Shown: positions 1-8,190 of the stretch, piece after piece
Layout: each line of letters starts with the position of its first letter
Position numbering within the stretch: position 1 is the first letter of the stretch
Origin: Bacteroidia bacterium
GTDB lineage: Bacteria; Bacteroidota; Bacteroidia; UKL13-3
NCBI GenBank assembly: GCA_014376805.1
Contig: JACMQU010000160.1
Coordinates: forward strand, 1-48,293
Length of the DNA stretch: 48,293 nucleotides
Direction: 5' to 3'
Notes under the pieces: model-generated
What the model was told of the DNA's origin: nothing
What the model saw: the letters and a program-made list of their open reading frames with translations, nothing else
Database searches by the model: none
Program-made: the position numbers and the translations under genes

Positions 1-283
1 ATCGGGAGGAGAGAATTTCAGATTCCGGTTCTGAAAATGTGTGTATGAGTTGTTCTTTTTAAAAAATATATGCATCCATTGTTCAATGGATAGCTATCGG
101 GAGGAGAGAATTTCAGATTCCGGTTCTGAAAATGTGGGTATGAGTAGTTCTTTTTAAAAAATATATGCATCCATAGTTCTCCCGATAGCTATAGGGAGGA
201 GAGAATTTCAGATTCCGGTTCTGAAAATGTGTGTATGAGTTGTTCTTTTTAAAAAATATATGCATCCATAGTTCAATGCATAG
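1..283 (+). repeat. Tandem array of tRNA-Arg-derived 95-bp units
   Basis: Three near-identical units begin at 1, 96 and 191, a period of 95 bp. Each carries the anticodon arm of tRNA-Arg(CCG), then a spacer replacing the T arm, then the tRNA leader, the 5' acceptor strand gcatcca and the start of the D arm. Relative to the tRNA at 262-336, each unit has 15 extra bases (ctatcgggaggagag or close) between the D loop and the anticodon arm. At the unit 2/3 junction (178-200) this insertion forms a near-palindrome. The third unit runs into the complete tRNA. The array starts at the window edge, so its true length is unknown. Reading frames across it give proteins that look spurious. Confidence 0.85.
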
Positions 284-336
284 AATTTCAGATTCCGGTT
301 CTGAAGATGGGGGTTCGAATCCCTTTGGGTGCACCA
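262..336 (+). tRNA. tRNA-Arg (anticodon CCG)
   Basis: A full cloverleaf can be drawn by eye. Acceptor 262-268 pairs with 326-332 (one T-G wobble), D stem 271-274 with 283-286, anticodon stem 288-292 with 300-304, loop ttccggt with CCG at 295-297, four-base variable loop 305-308, T stem 309-313 with 321-325, T loop ttcgaat, discriminator A333 and encoded CCA 334-336. The D loop reads aatgcata, so the usual GG pair is GC; array unit 1 has the usual GG. This is the only copy with a T arm. It is probably functional, but the G19 change and its fusion to the repeat array leave some doubt. Confidence 0.88.
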
Positions 337-381
337 GCAGAAGAAACAGAAATGGAAATAGGATTTTGTTATTTTTTATAG

Positions 382-582
382 ATGAATTCAAATTATTTGC
401 AACGAATTACGATAGATCCCGAAATCTGCCACGGCAAGGCGTGCATCCATTGTATGCGTTGGCCGATAAAAGTTATTATGGTCATGCTTGGTTCTGAAAT
501 GAGCATCAAAGACAGTTGTAACCGGCAACCTAGTATGTACCATTTTCGGCAATTAGCGATGTATAAAAATCGGCAACAATGA
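382..582 (+). pseudogene. Truncated DUF433 (VapB45-type antitoxin) gene
   Basis: The first 44 or so codons match the N-terminal half of the DUF433 family: an RITIDPEICHGKACI segment followed by MRWPIKVIMVML and GSEMSIKD. DUF433 proteins usually run about 70-80 residues and continue with an EILEDYP-like segment. Here similarity stops near 513 and the frame runs on through 24-bp periodic repeats to a stop at 580-582. The second half is therefore lost, probably through insertion and decay of a mobile element. DUF433 proteins are typically antitoxins for DUF5615/PIN-like toxins; no toxin partner is visible. Confidence 0.7.
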
Positions 583-594
583 ATGTACAGTTAT
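523..594 (+). repeat. 24-bp periodic direct repeats, possible IS end
   Basis: The heptamer cggcaa(c/t) recurs at 523, 547 and 571, exactly 24 bp apart, each followed by a conserved atgta at the same offset within the unit (about 12-14 bases on). The repeats begin where DUF433 similarity ends. Arrays of about 20-25 bp direct repeats near the termini are typical transposase-binding sites of IS21-like and some other insertion sequences. No transposase gene is present, so this would be a solo or decayed end. Confidence 0.45.
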
Positions 595-924
595 CCTTTT
601 AAGGGGTATTGTCTCTGAAAAGGATACACTCCATTTTTAAAGCCATAAGTTATGTTTAGTCCCATAAACTGTTTAAAAAAATCCTTGTATTTTATTGCTG
701 TCATTTGTCTTTAAATTAGTATTTGGATGTAATATTTAAGTTGTGTTTCCTAAAAAGTTCACTATGCATTGTAAGCATTTGGGTGTGCAAATTCCCACAG
801 CTTCTTACTCCTTAAATACTCCCCTAAAACACTAAATCAGGCATGTTGCAATTATGCTATGTCATTCAACTCTGAGGATATGTTATAACTGTAGAATTCA
901 TTGGAAAGGTGCTCTCAAAATCCA
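595..924. other. Non-coding stretch, no gene recognised
   Basis: No convincing reading frame is seen on either strand. A short inverted repeat (tatcctttt with aaaggata) lies at about 593-627. The segment lies between two gene fragments and looks like decayed accessory DNA. Confidence 0.5.
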
Positions 925-1206
925 TCACTCTATAACAAACTTCTTTACCATTTGCGATTGATTGTTTGTAACCTTTAAAAAATATATGCCGGGTACTGTT
1001 GCTATTTTTAGTTCTAAATCAATTTTACCTGCTTTAAAATTCATTAACTGGCAGTAAATAATTTTGCCTGATACATCGATAACCTGCACTTCATAATTGC
1101 CTTGTTGCACTATGCTTGCGTTCAGACAAAAATTGCCGATATTGGTATTAAGATATATGTGTAAGCTATTATTTAATTGATCATACTGATTGATTATACT
1201 GTTTGA
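925..1206 (-). pseudogene. Orphan T9SS type A sorting-tail fragment
   Basis: The open frame from about 1206 down to the stop at 925-927 encodes about 93 residues resembling only a Por secretion C-terminal domain: a strand-rich start, then YEVQVIDVSGKIIY, then PGIYFLKVTNNQ, ending in KKFVIE. These tails target proteins to the type IX system and normally sit at the end of large exported proteins. Here an in-frame TGA at 1207-1209 cuts it from any body, there is no signal peptide, and a short tandem repeat lies at the break. It is best read as the 3' remnant of a lost secreted-protein gene. Confidence 0.75.
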
Positions 1207-1229
1207 TCATACTGATTGATCATACTGTG
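1177..1229. repeat. Short tandem repeat of about 13 bp
   Basis: About four copies of a tgatcatactgat-like unit, one with tgattatactg, stand head to tail. They lie at the 5' break of the orphan T9SS tail, so slippage here may have broken that gene. Confidence 0.75.
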
Positions 1230-1349
1230 CAATGCTAAGTAAAATAAAAACCCTGATGTTATAGCTAGGCCGGTTTTTTTTAAGAAAATTTCTTGAAAAG
1301 AGGGTATGTTATAAATGCAAAGAAATACATATCAGAATAAAGGAACAGC

Positions 1350-1760
1350 TTATTCGGAACTGGCTTTAATATTAATTTTAAAAGTGTACTGATTGCTTTC
1401 TTCCTCGTGGTTATGTTTACCACATTTGCCTCCTTTGCCTCCTTTATTATGGGTAGGTTCAACTGCACTTACTACAACTTCATCTGTACCAACATAATCT
1501 TTAACAGGTGTATATTCAAACAAGGTAAATGTAGAATTAGCAACCGGTGTTATTCTGCTTATAAGGCTATGTGAAGCCTCCGTGGTAATCTGTACCTGAT
1601 CATCATCATCACCCAGTTTATCCATATTGTAACTGTATGCTTTATTAGGTTCAAGAGTAACATTAATAACCGTATTAGTTGACTCATTTTCTTTTTTGCA
1701 AGCAGAAGCTAACAGCAAGCAGCAGATTACTGCAAACGATATGATAATTGACTTTTTCAT
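1350..1760 (-). CDS. Small lipoprotein with Ig-like segment and G/K/H-rich insert
   Basis: A 136-residue predicted lipoprotein with a hydrophobic N-terminus ending in LLLASAC (lipidated Cys at 21), then a KKEN linker. Residues about 80-135 contain FEYTPVKDYVGTDEVVVSA, which resembles the second half of the Ig-like (Big_17/cadherin-like) modules in the giant protein at 17192-26407. Between the last two strands lies an insert rich in Gly, Lys and His with one Cys (about 103-121), followed by three Glu; metal or polyanion binding is possible but unproven. It likely sits in the periplasm or on the surface. No operon partner is evident. The exact function is unknown. Confidence 0.75.
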   Translation of the reverse strand: MKKSIIISFAVICCLLLASACKKENESTNTVINVTLEPNKAYSYNMDKLGDDDDQVQITTEASHSLISRITPVANSTFTLFEYTPVKDYVGTDEVVVSAVEPTHNKGGKGGKCGKHNHEEESNQYTFKINIKASSE

Positions 1761-2211
1761 TTGAATTAATATTTAAAAAGTAAAAGTAAATGCTTGAAAA
1801 TGATATTCCTAATTAAAATTTGTCATTTTTTAAAACCTGTAGGCTGCTATATAATTTTGTGATAATTAACTATTCAATGTGAATTTTAAATTACTTAGCC
1901 ATAGGCTGAGGGCTAAATTATTGAAATTCCTACAGGTAAGTTCAAACCTTTCATATATCAATGCTTCCCATAGGTTACATCTATTAAAGTTAGGAGGGTG
2001 ATGAGCAAAAAAACCGGCTTTTATTATTTAAGTCAGTTTCCTATATCCTCGCATGTTCTAGTTAAATTTCGCCTGAGTAAAAATGCGTATGCCAATCAAT
2101 TATATTCCCTTTCAGATTTTACAGAAACATACTTTCGATTTAATGTTAAGGTTCAATTATTACAAGCATACAGATGCCACGTCAGAAAATTTAGCTCCAC
2201 CTAAATTGTTT
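1761..2211. other. Intergenic region, only a doubtful short frame
   Basis: This holds the upstream region of the lipoprotein at 1350-1760 and the downstream end of the gene at 2212-3477. A plus-strand frame of about 67 codons (ATG at 2001) follows an AGGAGG only three bases upstream, but its product has no recognisable features and I do not call it a gene. Confidence 0.4.
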
Positions 2212-3477
2212 CTATTCCACAATTATCTTTCTAACAATATCTGCTGTTTGTTCCCCTTTAATCCTGATCATATATATACCAGCCTGTATGCCATTAATAC
2301 TTATCGTCGTTTCGGAATTAAATTCATCAGATAATATAATTTTACCCTCCATGCTAAGTAATTCATAAGTCATTTTGCTACTTATATAATTATCCAGACT
2401 TATATGAATTTCGTTTTGAGCCGGGTTAGGATAAATAGTAGCGGAAATTGATTTTTTTATTAACTCATTGATGCCGTTTGCCCCTGGGAATTTGTATAGA
2501 ATCGCTGAATCACCACTAAAAGAGGATATAAAAAAAGTGTTTGCATACACTTTTATAGCACTCACGTAACCGGGCATATTATAGTTCATTGGTGTCCATG
2601 TAGTATCATTCCATTTCACCAAATTTATTGCATCTATATTACCTGCTTTAGTAAATTCGCCGGCTATATATAAACTATTATTATATACCATCATATCCTT
2701 AACTCCGTTTATGCCTGTAGAAGTAAGTCCGCCGCCAACCTGCGACCATGTGGTGCCATTCCATCTGGCCAGATATTTTGCCGGAACACCACCTGCATTT
2801 AGGAAAGTACCGCATGCATAAAGCTTTCCGTTATAATTAATTAACCGGGTAACATTACCGTCAAGTCCTGTTCCTAAGGAATCAAAGCCACCATTCATAT
2901 TCATGAGGGCAATATGACTTCTGCTTTTAGCTGTAACAATTGTAAAATTACCAGCCACAACAAGGTTGCCATTATATTCGGAAATAGCATTGATACCACC
3001 ATTTATAGAATCATTTAGTATGTTATAAATAGCAGATTGTCTCACTCTTTTTTTTAATACACCAAGATCACTCCCAATAAAAATATAATTTAAATTTGAA
3101 TAAAGGCCTGTCTGAGATTTGGTAAATCCCGGTTCAGGATTCCAGTTGTTCATATTATAAGTAGCAAAACCAGAAAGGTTGTTAAAATTTAAAGCATTGG
3201 TACCAAAAATCTGGTTCTCAAATATGTTTAGCCTGCGTACACCAATCCCCGGAAGTGGATCTGTTATCTTGAACATCGTTGTACCATCCCAGTGACAGGC
3301 AGAATAGCAATTGGTTCCATCATATTTTGTAAAATCGCCGGCAATATATAAATGATTAAAATATACAATCATATCATTTACCGGGTTATTAAATTTTCCA
3401 ACTCTTATCCATTGGGCATTTACCTGAGATACACCTGTAATTAGCAGGAATAAAATAATTGAAATTTTTGTTTTCAT
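2212..3477 (-). CDS. T9SS type A secreted beta-propeller-like protein
   Basis: A 421-residue secreted protein with a signal peptide (MKTKISIILFLLITG...VNA, about 1-21). The body (about 22-330) consists of recurring units of the form LYIAGDFTK...A..W(D/N)(G/D)TTW, such as LYACGTFLNAGG followed by ARWNGTTWSQVGGG. These resemble the repeated-blade, delta-60/Kelch-like proteins common in Bacteroidota. Residues about 345-421 form a type A sorting tail: ATIYPNPAQNEIHISL, then ELLSMEGKIIL, GIYMIRI and a terminal KIIVE. It should be exported by the type IX system and anchored or released at the surface. No catalytic motif is seen, so the ligand is unknown. Confidence 0.88.
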   Translation of the reverse strand: MKTKISIILFLLITGVSQVNAQWIRVGKFNNPVNDMIVYFNHLYIAGDFTKYDGTNCYSACHWDGTTMFKITDPLPGIGVRRLNIFENQIFGTNALNFNNLSGFATYNMNNWNPEPGFTKSQTGLYSNLNYIFIGSDLGVLKKRVRQSAIYNILNDSINGGINAISEYNGNLVVAGNFTIVTAKSRSHIALMNMNGGFDSLGTGLDGNVTRLINYNGKLYACGTFLNAGGVPAKYLARWNGTTWSQVGGGLTSTGINGVKDMMVYNNSLYIAGEFTKAGNIDAINLVKWNDTTWTPMNYNMPGYVSAIKVYANTFFISSFSGDSAILYKFPGANGINELIKKSISATIYPNPAQNEIHISLDNYISSKMTYELLSMEGKIILSDEFNSETTISINGIQAGIYMIRIKGEQTADIVRKIIVE

Positions 3478-3570
3478 GGCTTGTATTTATTTACTGCAAT
3501 AAAAAAATAAAGTTCCATATTTCAAACATATTTCATTGAATCTTCAAAAATAGTTTTACAATATGTTTAT

Positions 3571-4485
3571 CTATGTATAAATAAACACTAAAATTTTAGC
3601 AAGCCTGATTCCGGAAAGTACCACTCTGCGCTCTGCTATTTTGCGGCACATTTTATCGTATGGTTTTCTTTTTACAAGTGTTGGAAACGTAGCAGTTCCA
3701 TTTATTGCACCATTTCGGTAAGCAGCCGTTACAGCCTGCTCCCAGCTTTCCTTCTTCACCCAATCTTCTACAGATATGTTAGTTTTAAGCTCTTTTAACA
3801 GGCAGTTGCGGTACTTGTATTTTTTCATTATTTTTTTTGACATGCAGGGCATCTGTTTAAAATCTCCCCTTATTAATCTATCCCAATAACCATGGAGTAC
3901 TATTGCTGCTGTGGTATCTCCGAATTTAATATAAGTATCATTTCCTCCCCTATCGCCATGTGGATGCTGAACATCAAATAATCCGATAGTATGTAATGGT
4001 TGATGAAGGTCTTCGAGGATATGAAATAACCAGCAGAGGTTAATTGCTTTTGCTTCCGATTCTTCCTGCGTTTTTAATATTGCCACTAAGGAATTTAATT
4101 TCTCTACGGCATTTATTTTGTCGGGCAAAGTTGTAATAACCGTATCTCCCATTTTGGCAAAAGGATAATTAATGTAATGCCATTTCGTTTTTTCGCCACC
4201 TCCCAGTTCTGGGTTTTTTCTTACTTCATCAGGCCAGGTAGAGGCCAGCATAAAAATAGCAACTTCTTTGTTTTCAGGATCCATCTTAGCTATTGTATCT
4301 GCCCACCGCGTTTGGTACCATGGATGTTTTTGAAGTGATAACATTGATTTCTGTAACACATCAGGATGATGCTGTTTAAGGTAATAATAAGCAACTGCCC
4401 CTCCCATATTATGCCCACCCGCACTCCAGGCAATTGAAAGCACCGGAAAAAAGATAAATAAAAAAGAAAGTTTGATATTTTTCAT
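3571..4485 (-). CDS. S1/P1-type zinc-dependent nuclease
   Basis: 304 residues. Signal peptide 1-19; the mature protein begins with the Trp required in this family, since its free N-terminus binds zinc. All nine expected zinc ligands can be placed: W20, H25, D86, H103, H155, D159 and H165 (in HILEDLHQPLH), and H198 and D202 (in LHGYWD). The HGDRGGND loop is also present. These enzymes cleave single-stranded DNA/RNA and remove 3'-phosphates from nucleotides, so this one is probably a periplasmic or secreted nuclease for phosphate or nucleoside scavenging. Length fits the family. It is transcribed in the same direction as the T9SS protein downstream, 93 bp away. Confidence 0.94.
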   Translation of the reverse strand: MKNIKLSFLFIFFPVLSIAWSAGGHNMGGAVAYYYLKQHHPDVLQKSMLSLQKHPWYQTRWADTIAKMDPENKEVAIFMLASTWPDEVRKNPELGGGEKTKWHYINYPFAKMGDTVITTLPDKINAVEKLNSLVAILKTQEESEAKAINLCWLFHILEDLHQPLHTIGLFDVQHPHGDRGGNDTYIKFGDTTAAIVLHGYWDRLIRGDFKQMPCMSKKIMKKYKYRNCLLKELKTNISVEDWVKKESWEQAVTAAYRNGAINGTATFPTLVKRKPYDKMCRKIAERRVVLSGIRLAKILVFIYT

Positions 4486-5084
4486 TCACGAAACATACTG
4501 TAATAATTTCAAAGTATATATTAACTTTTACCATTCCTGCAATTGTGAAACATGCTTTTTTTATTTAATCAAAGAACCATTTTTTGTATCCTTCATAAAT
4601 AAATTGCAGATCTCGAATACTAATTTAACTCATGCTAAAAAAGTGAAGCAAGTAAATTTACTAACAAATAATAATTTAGAAGCGGAATGCCGCCCGCCCT
4701 AAAGAAGATGAGCGAAGATTTGGGTGGTGATTAAAATCGGTACAAGCAAGTACAACTATTTTAAAATAAAAAGCCAGAACTTAAAAAAATAATCATCCTT
4801 GTTGAAGCAAATGTATAGGATTGGTTTTTCGCTATTCAATATTTTAAATGAACATAAATAAGGTGAATGATTAAGTGGTTTACAAAAGTTTAAATCATAC
4901 TGCATTACATAACATTTTAGGCTATATTCAAATTAAAAAAAAGTAACGACTAATCAAAATCGAATTGAGAAATGTGAATTATATAAAGATAATTAAAAGT
5001 TTTATAACAGACAGAAGAAATAATATAACATATTTGCAGGTGACTTTAGTAAATTAATTAACATTAAAATCCTGATATAACAAG
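4486..5084. other. Divergent intergenic region, no gene recognised
   Basis: About 600 bp between the S1/P1 nuclease gene (minus) and the DUF4239 gene (plus). It must hold both promoters. A short frame across 4472-4702 lacks coding character. A GC-richer patch (4680-4725) stands out from the AT-rich surroundings but matches nothing I know. Confidence 0.5.
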
Positions 5085-5915
5085 ATGGCCATCACCTATT
5101 ACATGGTCCAGATAGCACCATTATACCTTTTCCTTATCCTTACAATATCTACAGCTTTAATTGCGGGTTTAGCAACATATTTGTTTAATAAAAAAATCCA
5201 GGTAAAAGTTTTACGGTCACATAATGAGGTTACCGGTTTTATATTTTTGGCAATAACAAGTTTTTATGCGTTACTACTCAGTTTTGTAGTGTTTATTGTA
5301 TGGGGGCAATTAAATCAAACACGCGCTAATGCCAGTAATGAAGGCAGTTCTGCTATGGGATTATACCGCGATATTAAATATTATCCTGACCCCATTGCTT
5401 CTAAAAAGATAATGACAGCTTACCTTAACTATGTTTATTTTGTTGTTGACGAAGAGTTTCCTAACATGGCAATTATGAAACTTAGCCGTAAAACACCGGA
5501 ATCATTGAGCAGGGTTTATTATGAAATAGAAAACCTGAAACCGGGATCCACATTTCAATCACAACTGGTTACAGAAATGTTTAATCACCTGAACCAACTT
5601 GATTCATTCAGAGGTCAACGCATCATGTCTATTGAAACAGAAGTACCGGCACCTATCTGGTTCCCGTTAATTATAGGAGCTATAATAACAGTTATATGTT
5701 CTATGTTGCTTGATATTGAACACAGGAAAGTGCATATTGCCATTAATTCGATGTTAGGTGCTTTTATTGGAATGTTTTTTTTTATAATTATTCTTCTCGA
5801 TCATCCTTATACAGGCCATATCGGTATTAAACCAAAAGCGTATAAAGAAATTTTCACGATGGAAGAAACATCATCAGATGTTCAACAGAAACAAATAATT
5901 CAATCACACAAATGA
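5085..5915 (+). CDS. DUF4239 (bestrophin-like) inner-membrane protein
   Basis: 276 residues with four predicted membrane helices at about 11-33, 50-73, 192-209 and 220-238. A soluble domain lies between helices 2 and 3, and a polar tail follows helix 4. The arrangement and the LRSHNEVTG / FVVFIVWGQL region fit the DUF4239 family, described as bestrophin-like; ion-channel activity has not been shown for most members. Its last codons overlap the next gene by four bases (ATGA), so the two are translationally coupled and probably act together in the envelope. Confidence 0.8.
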   Translation: MAITYYMVQIAPLYLFLILTISTALIAGLATYLFNKKIQVKVLRSHNEVTGFIFLAITSFYALLLSFVVFIVWGQLNQTRANASNEGSSAMGLYRDIKYYPDPIASKKIMTAYLNYVYFVVDEEFPNMAIMKLSRKTPESLSRVYYEIENLKPGSTFQSQLVTEMFNHLNQLDSFRGQRIMSIETEVPAPIWFPLIIGAIITVICSMLLDIEHRKVHIAINSMLGAFIGMFFFIIILLDHPYTGHIGIKPKAYKEIFTMEETSSDVQQKQIIQSHK

Positions 5916-6424
5916 GACCTCAAAATAAAATAAGCAGAAGTTCGATAATTCATTTAAAATTGCTTGTCTGCTTCAGCATACTCCTGTCAATTATATTTAT
6001 ATCGTGTGAATCACATGAACAAAAAGCTGATGCATTCGATCGTTTCAAAGATGCTAAATCAACAGCAGTTGATACTATTATCATTGTTAAAGAAGTGCCT
6101 TCAACTCCTAAAAAGCCTAAAACCATTATTATAAATGAATGTGCGAGTGAATGGCTAAAATATAAAAATGAAACAGAGAAAAAGATAAAAGAAAACGAAG
6201 AAATACTATTGACGTTAAGAGATAAAAATAACCAGGAGGGTAAAAATCAAAAGTTTGAAAAAAACATCTCTAAACTGGAAGATAAAAATAATGATCTTCG
6301 CAAAAAACTCGAAAAATTTAATGATGAATTTAATAAGAATCTCGAAAAACTTAAGGAAACTGTTAGCGAAGAAAGTAACGAAATTGTAATGGGTTTAAAA
6401 GAAATAGGTTCAGAAAAAAAATAA
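5912..6424 (+). CDS. Coiled-coil lipoprotein coupled to the DUF4239 gene
   Basis: A 170-residue predicted lipoprotein. Residues 13-31 are hydrophobic, ending in FISC with Cys32 as the likely lipidated residue. Residues about 75-165 are very rich in Lys, Glu and Asn and should form a long coiled coil. The ATGA overlap with the DUF4239 gene suggests that it is an accessory subunit. I do not recognise a family. Its basic/acidic repeats produce mirror reading frames on the other strand, which are not genes. Confidence 0.8.
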   Translation: MRPQNKISRSSIIHLKLLVCFSILLSIIFISCESHEQKADAFDRFKDAKSTAVDTIIIVKEVPSTPKKPKTIIINECASEWLKYKNETEKKIKENEEILLTLRDKNNQEGKNQKFEKNISKLEDKNNDLRKKLEKFNDEFNKNLEKLKETVSEESNEIVMGLKEIGSEKK

Positions 6425-6456
6425 CACAATTTTACTTGTTATTTTTTTTTATTCAC

Positions 6457-8190
6457 CTACTCAACCTTTGGCACCATCAATCTTTTATGCCTAAGTTTTT
6501 TAAAATATTTAGGCGTTAATCCAGTAACTTTTTTAAACTGATTAGATAAATGCGCTGCACTACTGTAATGCAATTTAAAGGCAATTTCTGCCAGAGATAA
6601 TTCATCATAAACCAGTAAGTCTTTTACCCTCTCTATTTTGTGAGAAATTATAAATTGCTCAATAGTTGTTCCCTGCACTTCAGAGAAAATTCTTGACAGA
6701 GCAGTATAATTGTATTTTAAATTTTCACTCAGGTAAACAGAAAATTTCAAACTTGGTTGTACGTCCATATAATGCACCATCTCTATAATTATTTTTTTTG
6801 TTTTTTCTATTAATTCACTTTTTTTAACGTCTATTAATTCGAGACCGAATTTTAACAGAGCAGTTCTTAATTCTTCATGTTTTGTTTCTGAAAGTTTCGT
6901 TCCCATTTTAACTACTCCCGATGAAATTAAAATAGCATTCAACCCCATTTTCTCAAGCTCTGCTTTTACAATCATTTTGCAACGCGCACTCACCATATTT
7001 TTTATATAAAGTCTTGAATGCCGGTGATGATTTGTTTCCGTTAAAAATGATTGCTGAGCAATGGACAAATAAGGTTCAGCAGAAACTTGATTTGCATTAG
7101 TTACAAATCCATCAAAAGGGTTAGTCTGTGCGTTTTTACCGTTAATAGCTGATACAGATTTATTTTCGTTTTTTATAAAAGTTTTACGAAGATGTTGGGC
7201 TGAGGCGGTGTCACTTTCAATTGCATCTATTCCCGAGTAGGAATAAATTATGGATTGAGATGATTCAAACATATTTTCAACTTTCGCTACCTTTGCTTCC
7301 ATTTTTCTGCGTGCCATTACGGTTGAAGTAACTTCACTAACCACCACCATAATGCGTAATAATTTCTGGCCAGGCTGTTGTAATGGTTGATATACAAAAT
7401 TAAAAAAACATTTTTCTTTCTTACCCCCGCGTTTTAACACTATTTCAAATTCATTTCCATAAAAAGGATGGCCGGTTCTTAACACATTTAATAATATTGG
7501 TCTAATCACATCTTCCACTTCGGGTAAGGTGGTAAACAATGTTTTGCCAATAAATTCTTCTTTTGTTTTATCTATTAAATTAAGATAAAAGTCATTTGAA
7601 GTTTCCACCATAAAATCATGGCCAGTTAAAATAACAATACCCACCGGAGCTTGCATGATAGAATTTTGAAATTTTGTGTGGCTATCTTTTAGTTTTTTAT
7701 ATTTGTTAATATTTTTAGTGGTTTCACAACAGGTTACAAATACGCCGGCAGGGTGCCCTGTTTCATCGTGAACCGGGCTATAACTAAAAGTCCAGTAAAC
7801 ATCTTCAATTTTACCATTACGGTAAATTGGAATCAGACTATTTTCACTCCAGGTAGATTCACCACCATCCATCACCTGATCAATCATTGGTTTAATTAAG
7901 TGCCATATTTCCGGCCACGCATCTTTTCCGCAAATTCCAAGTATATTAGGATGCTTGCCTGTTTTACCAAGACTTGGGCGGTAGGCATCATTGTAAAAAC
8001 AATTTTGATCCGAACCCCAGAAAAGGAACATTGGAAATTTTGAATTGAGTATTATGCTCAATGTTGTTCTTAAACTTTGCGGCCAGTTAGCAGGGTTACC
8101 GAGTTTACTGAGGCTCCAGTCTTTAGATCTCATCAGAACGCCCATTTCTCCTCCCCCTGATAAAAATGATTCTGTATATATTTTAGACAT
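6457..8190 (-). CDS. PAS-PAS-AraC-type transcriptional regulator
   Basis: 577 residues. Two PAS-like sensor segments lie at about 30-165 (SKFPMFLFWG, then YWTFSYSPVHDETGHPAGVF) and 170-295 (IMQAPVGIVILTGHDF, then FFNFVYQPL). A linker follows. From about residue 405 comes a helical segment (MVSARCKMIVKAELEKMGL) that precedes the HTH in many Bacteroidota AraC-type proteins, and an AraC helix-turn-helix pair at about 475-568 (EQFIISHKIERVKDLL, LSLAEIAFKLHYSSAAHLS, VTGLTPKYFKKLR). No membrane segment, kinase or receiver domain is present, so sensing and DNA binding sit in one cytoplasmic chain. It is divergent from the DUF4331 operon, which it may control. Confidence 0.88.
   Translation of the reverse strand: MSKIYTESFLSGGGEMGVLMRSKDWSLSKLGNPANWPQSLRTTLSIILNSKFPMFLFWGSDQNCFYNDAYRPSLGKTGKHPNILGICGKDAWPEIWHLIKPMIDQVMDGGESTWSENSLIPIYRNGKIEDVYWTFSYSPVHDETGHPAGVFVTCCETTKNINKYKKLKDSHTKFQNSIMQAPVGIVILTGHDFMVETSNDFYLNLIDKTKEEFIGKTLFTTLPEVEDVIRPILLNVLRTGHPFYGNEFEIVLKRGGKKEKCFFNFVYQPLQQPGQKLLRIMVVVSEVTSTVMARRKMEAKVAKVENMFESSQSIIYSYSGIDAIESDTASAQHLRKTFIKNENKSVSAINGKNAQTNPFDGFVTNANQVSAEPYLSIAQQSFLTETNHHRHSRLYIKNMVSARCKMIVKAELEKMGLNAILISSGVVKMGTKLSETKHEELRTALLKFGLELIDVKKSELIEKTKKIIIEMVHYMDVQPSLKFSVYLSENLKYNYTALSRIFSEVQGTTIEQFIISHKIERVKDLLVYDELSLAEIAFKLHYSSAAHLSNQFKKVTGLTPKYFKKLRHKRLMVPKVE

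Noticed and set aside
113..497. Reading frames over the tRNA-derived repeats on both strands, including a HPKGFEPPSSEPES-like product
   Set aside because: They are translations of tRNA and repeat DNA; such peptides are a known annotation artefact.
2001..2204. Plus-strand frame of about 67 codons preceded by AGGAGG
   Set aside because: Ribosome-site spacing is only three bases, Bacteroidota rely little on such sites, and the product has no protein-like features.
4472..4702. Plus-strand frame in the intergenic region before the DUF4239 gene
   Set aside because: It overlaps the nuclease start, is AT-biased noise and resembles no protein.
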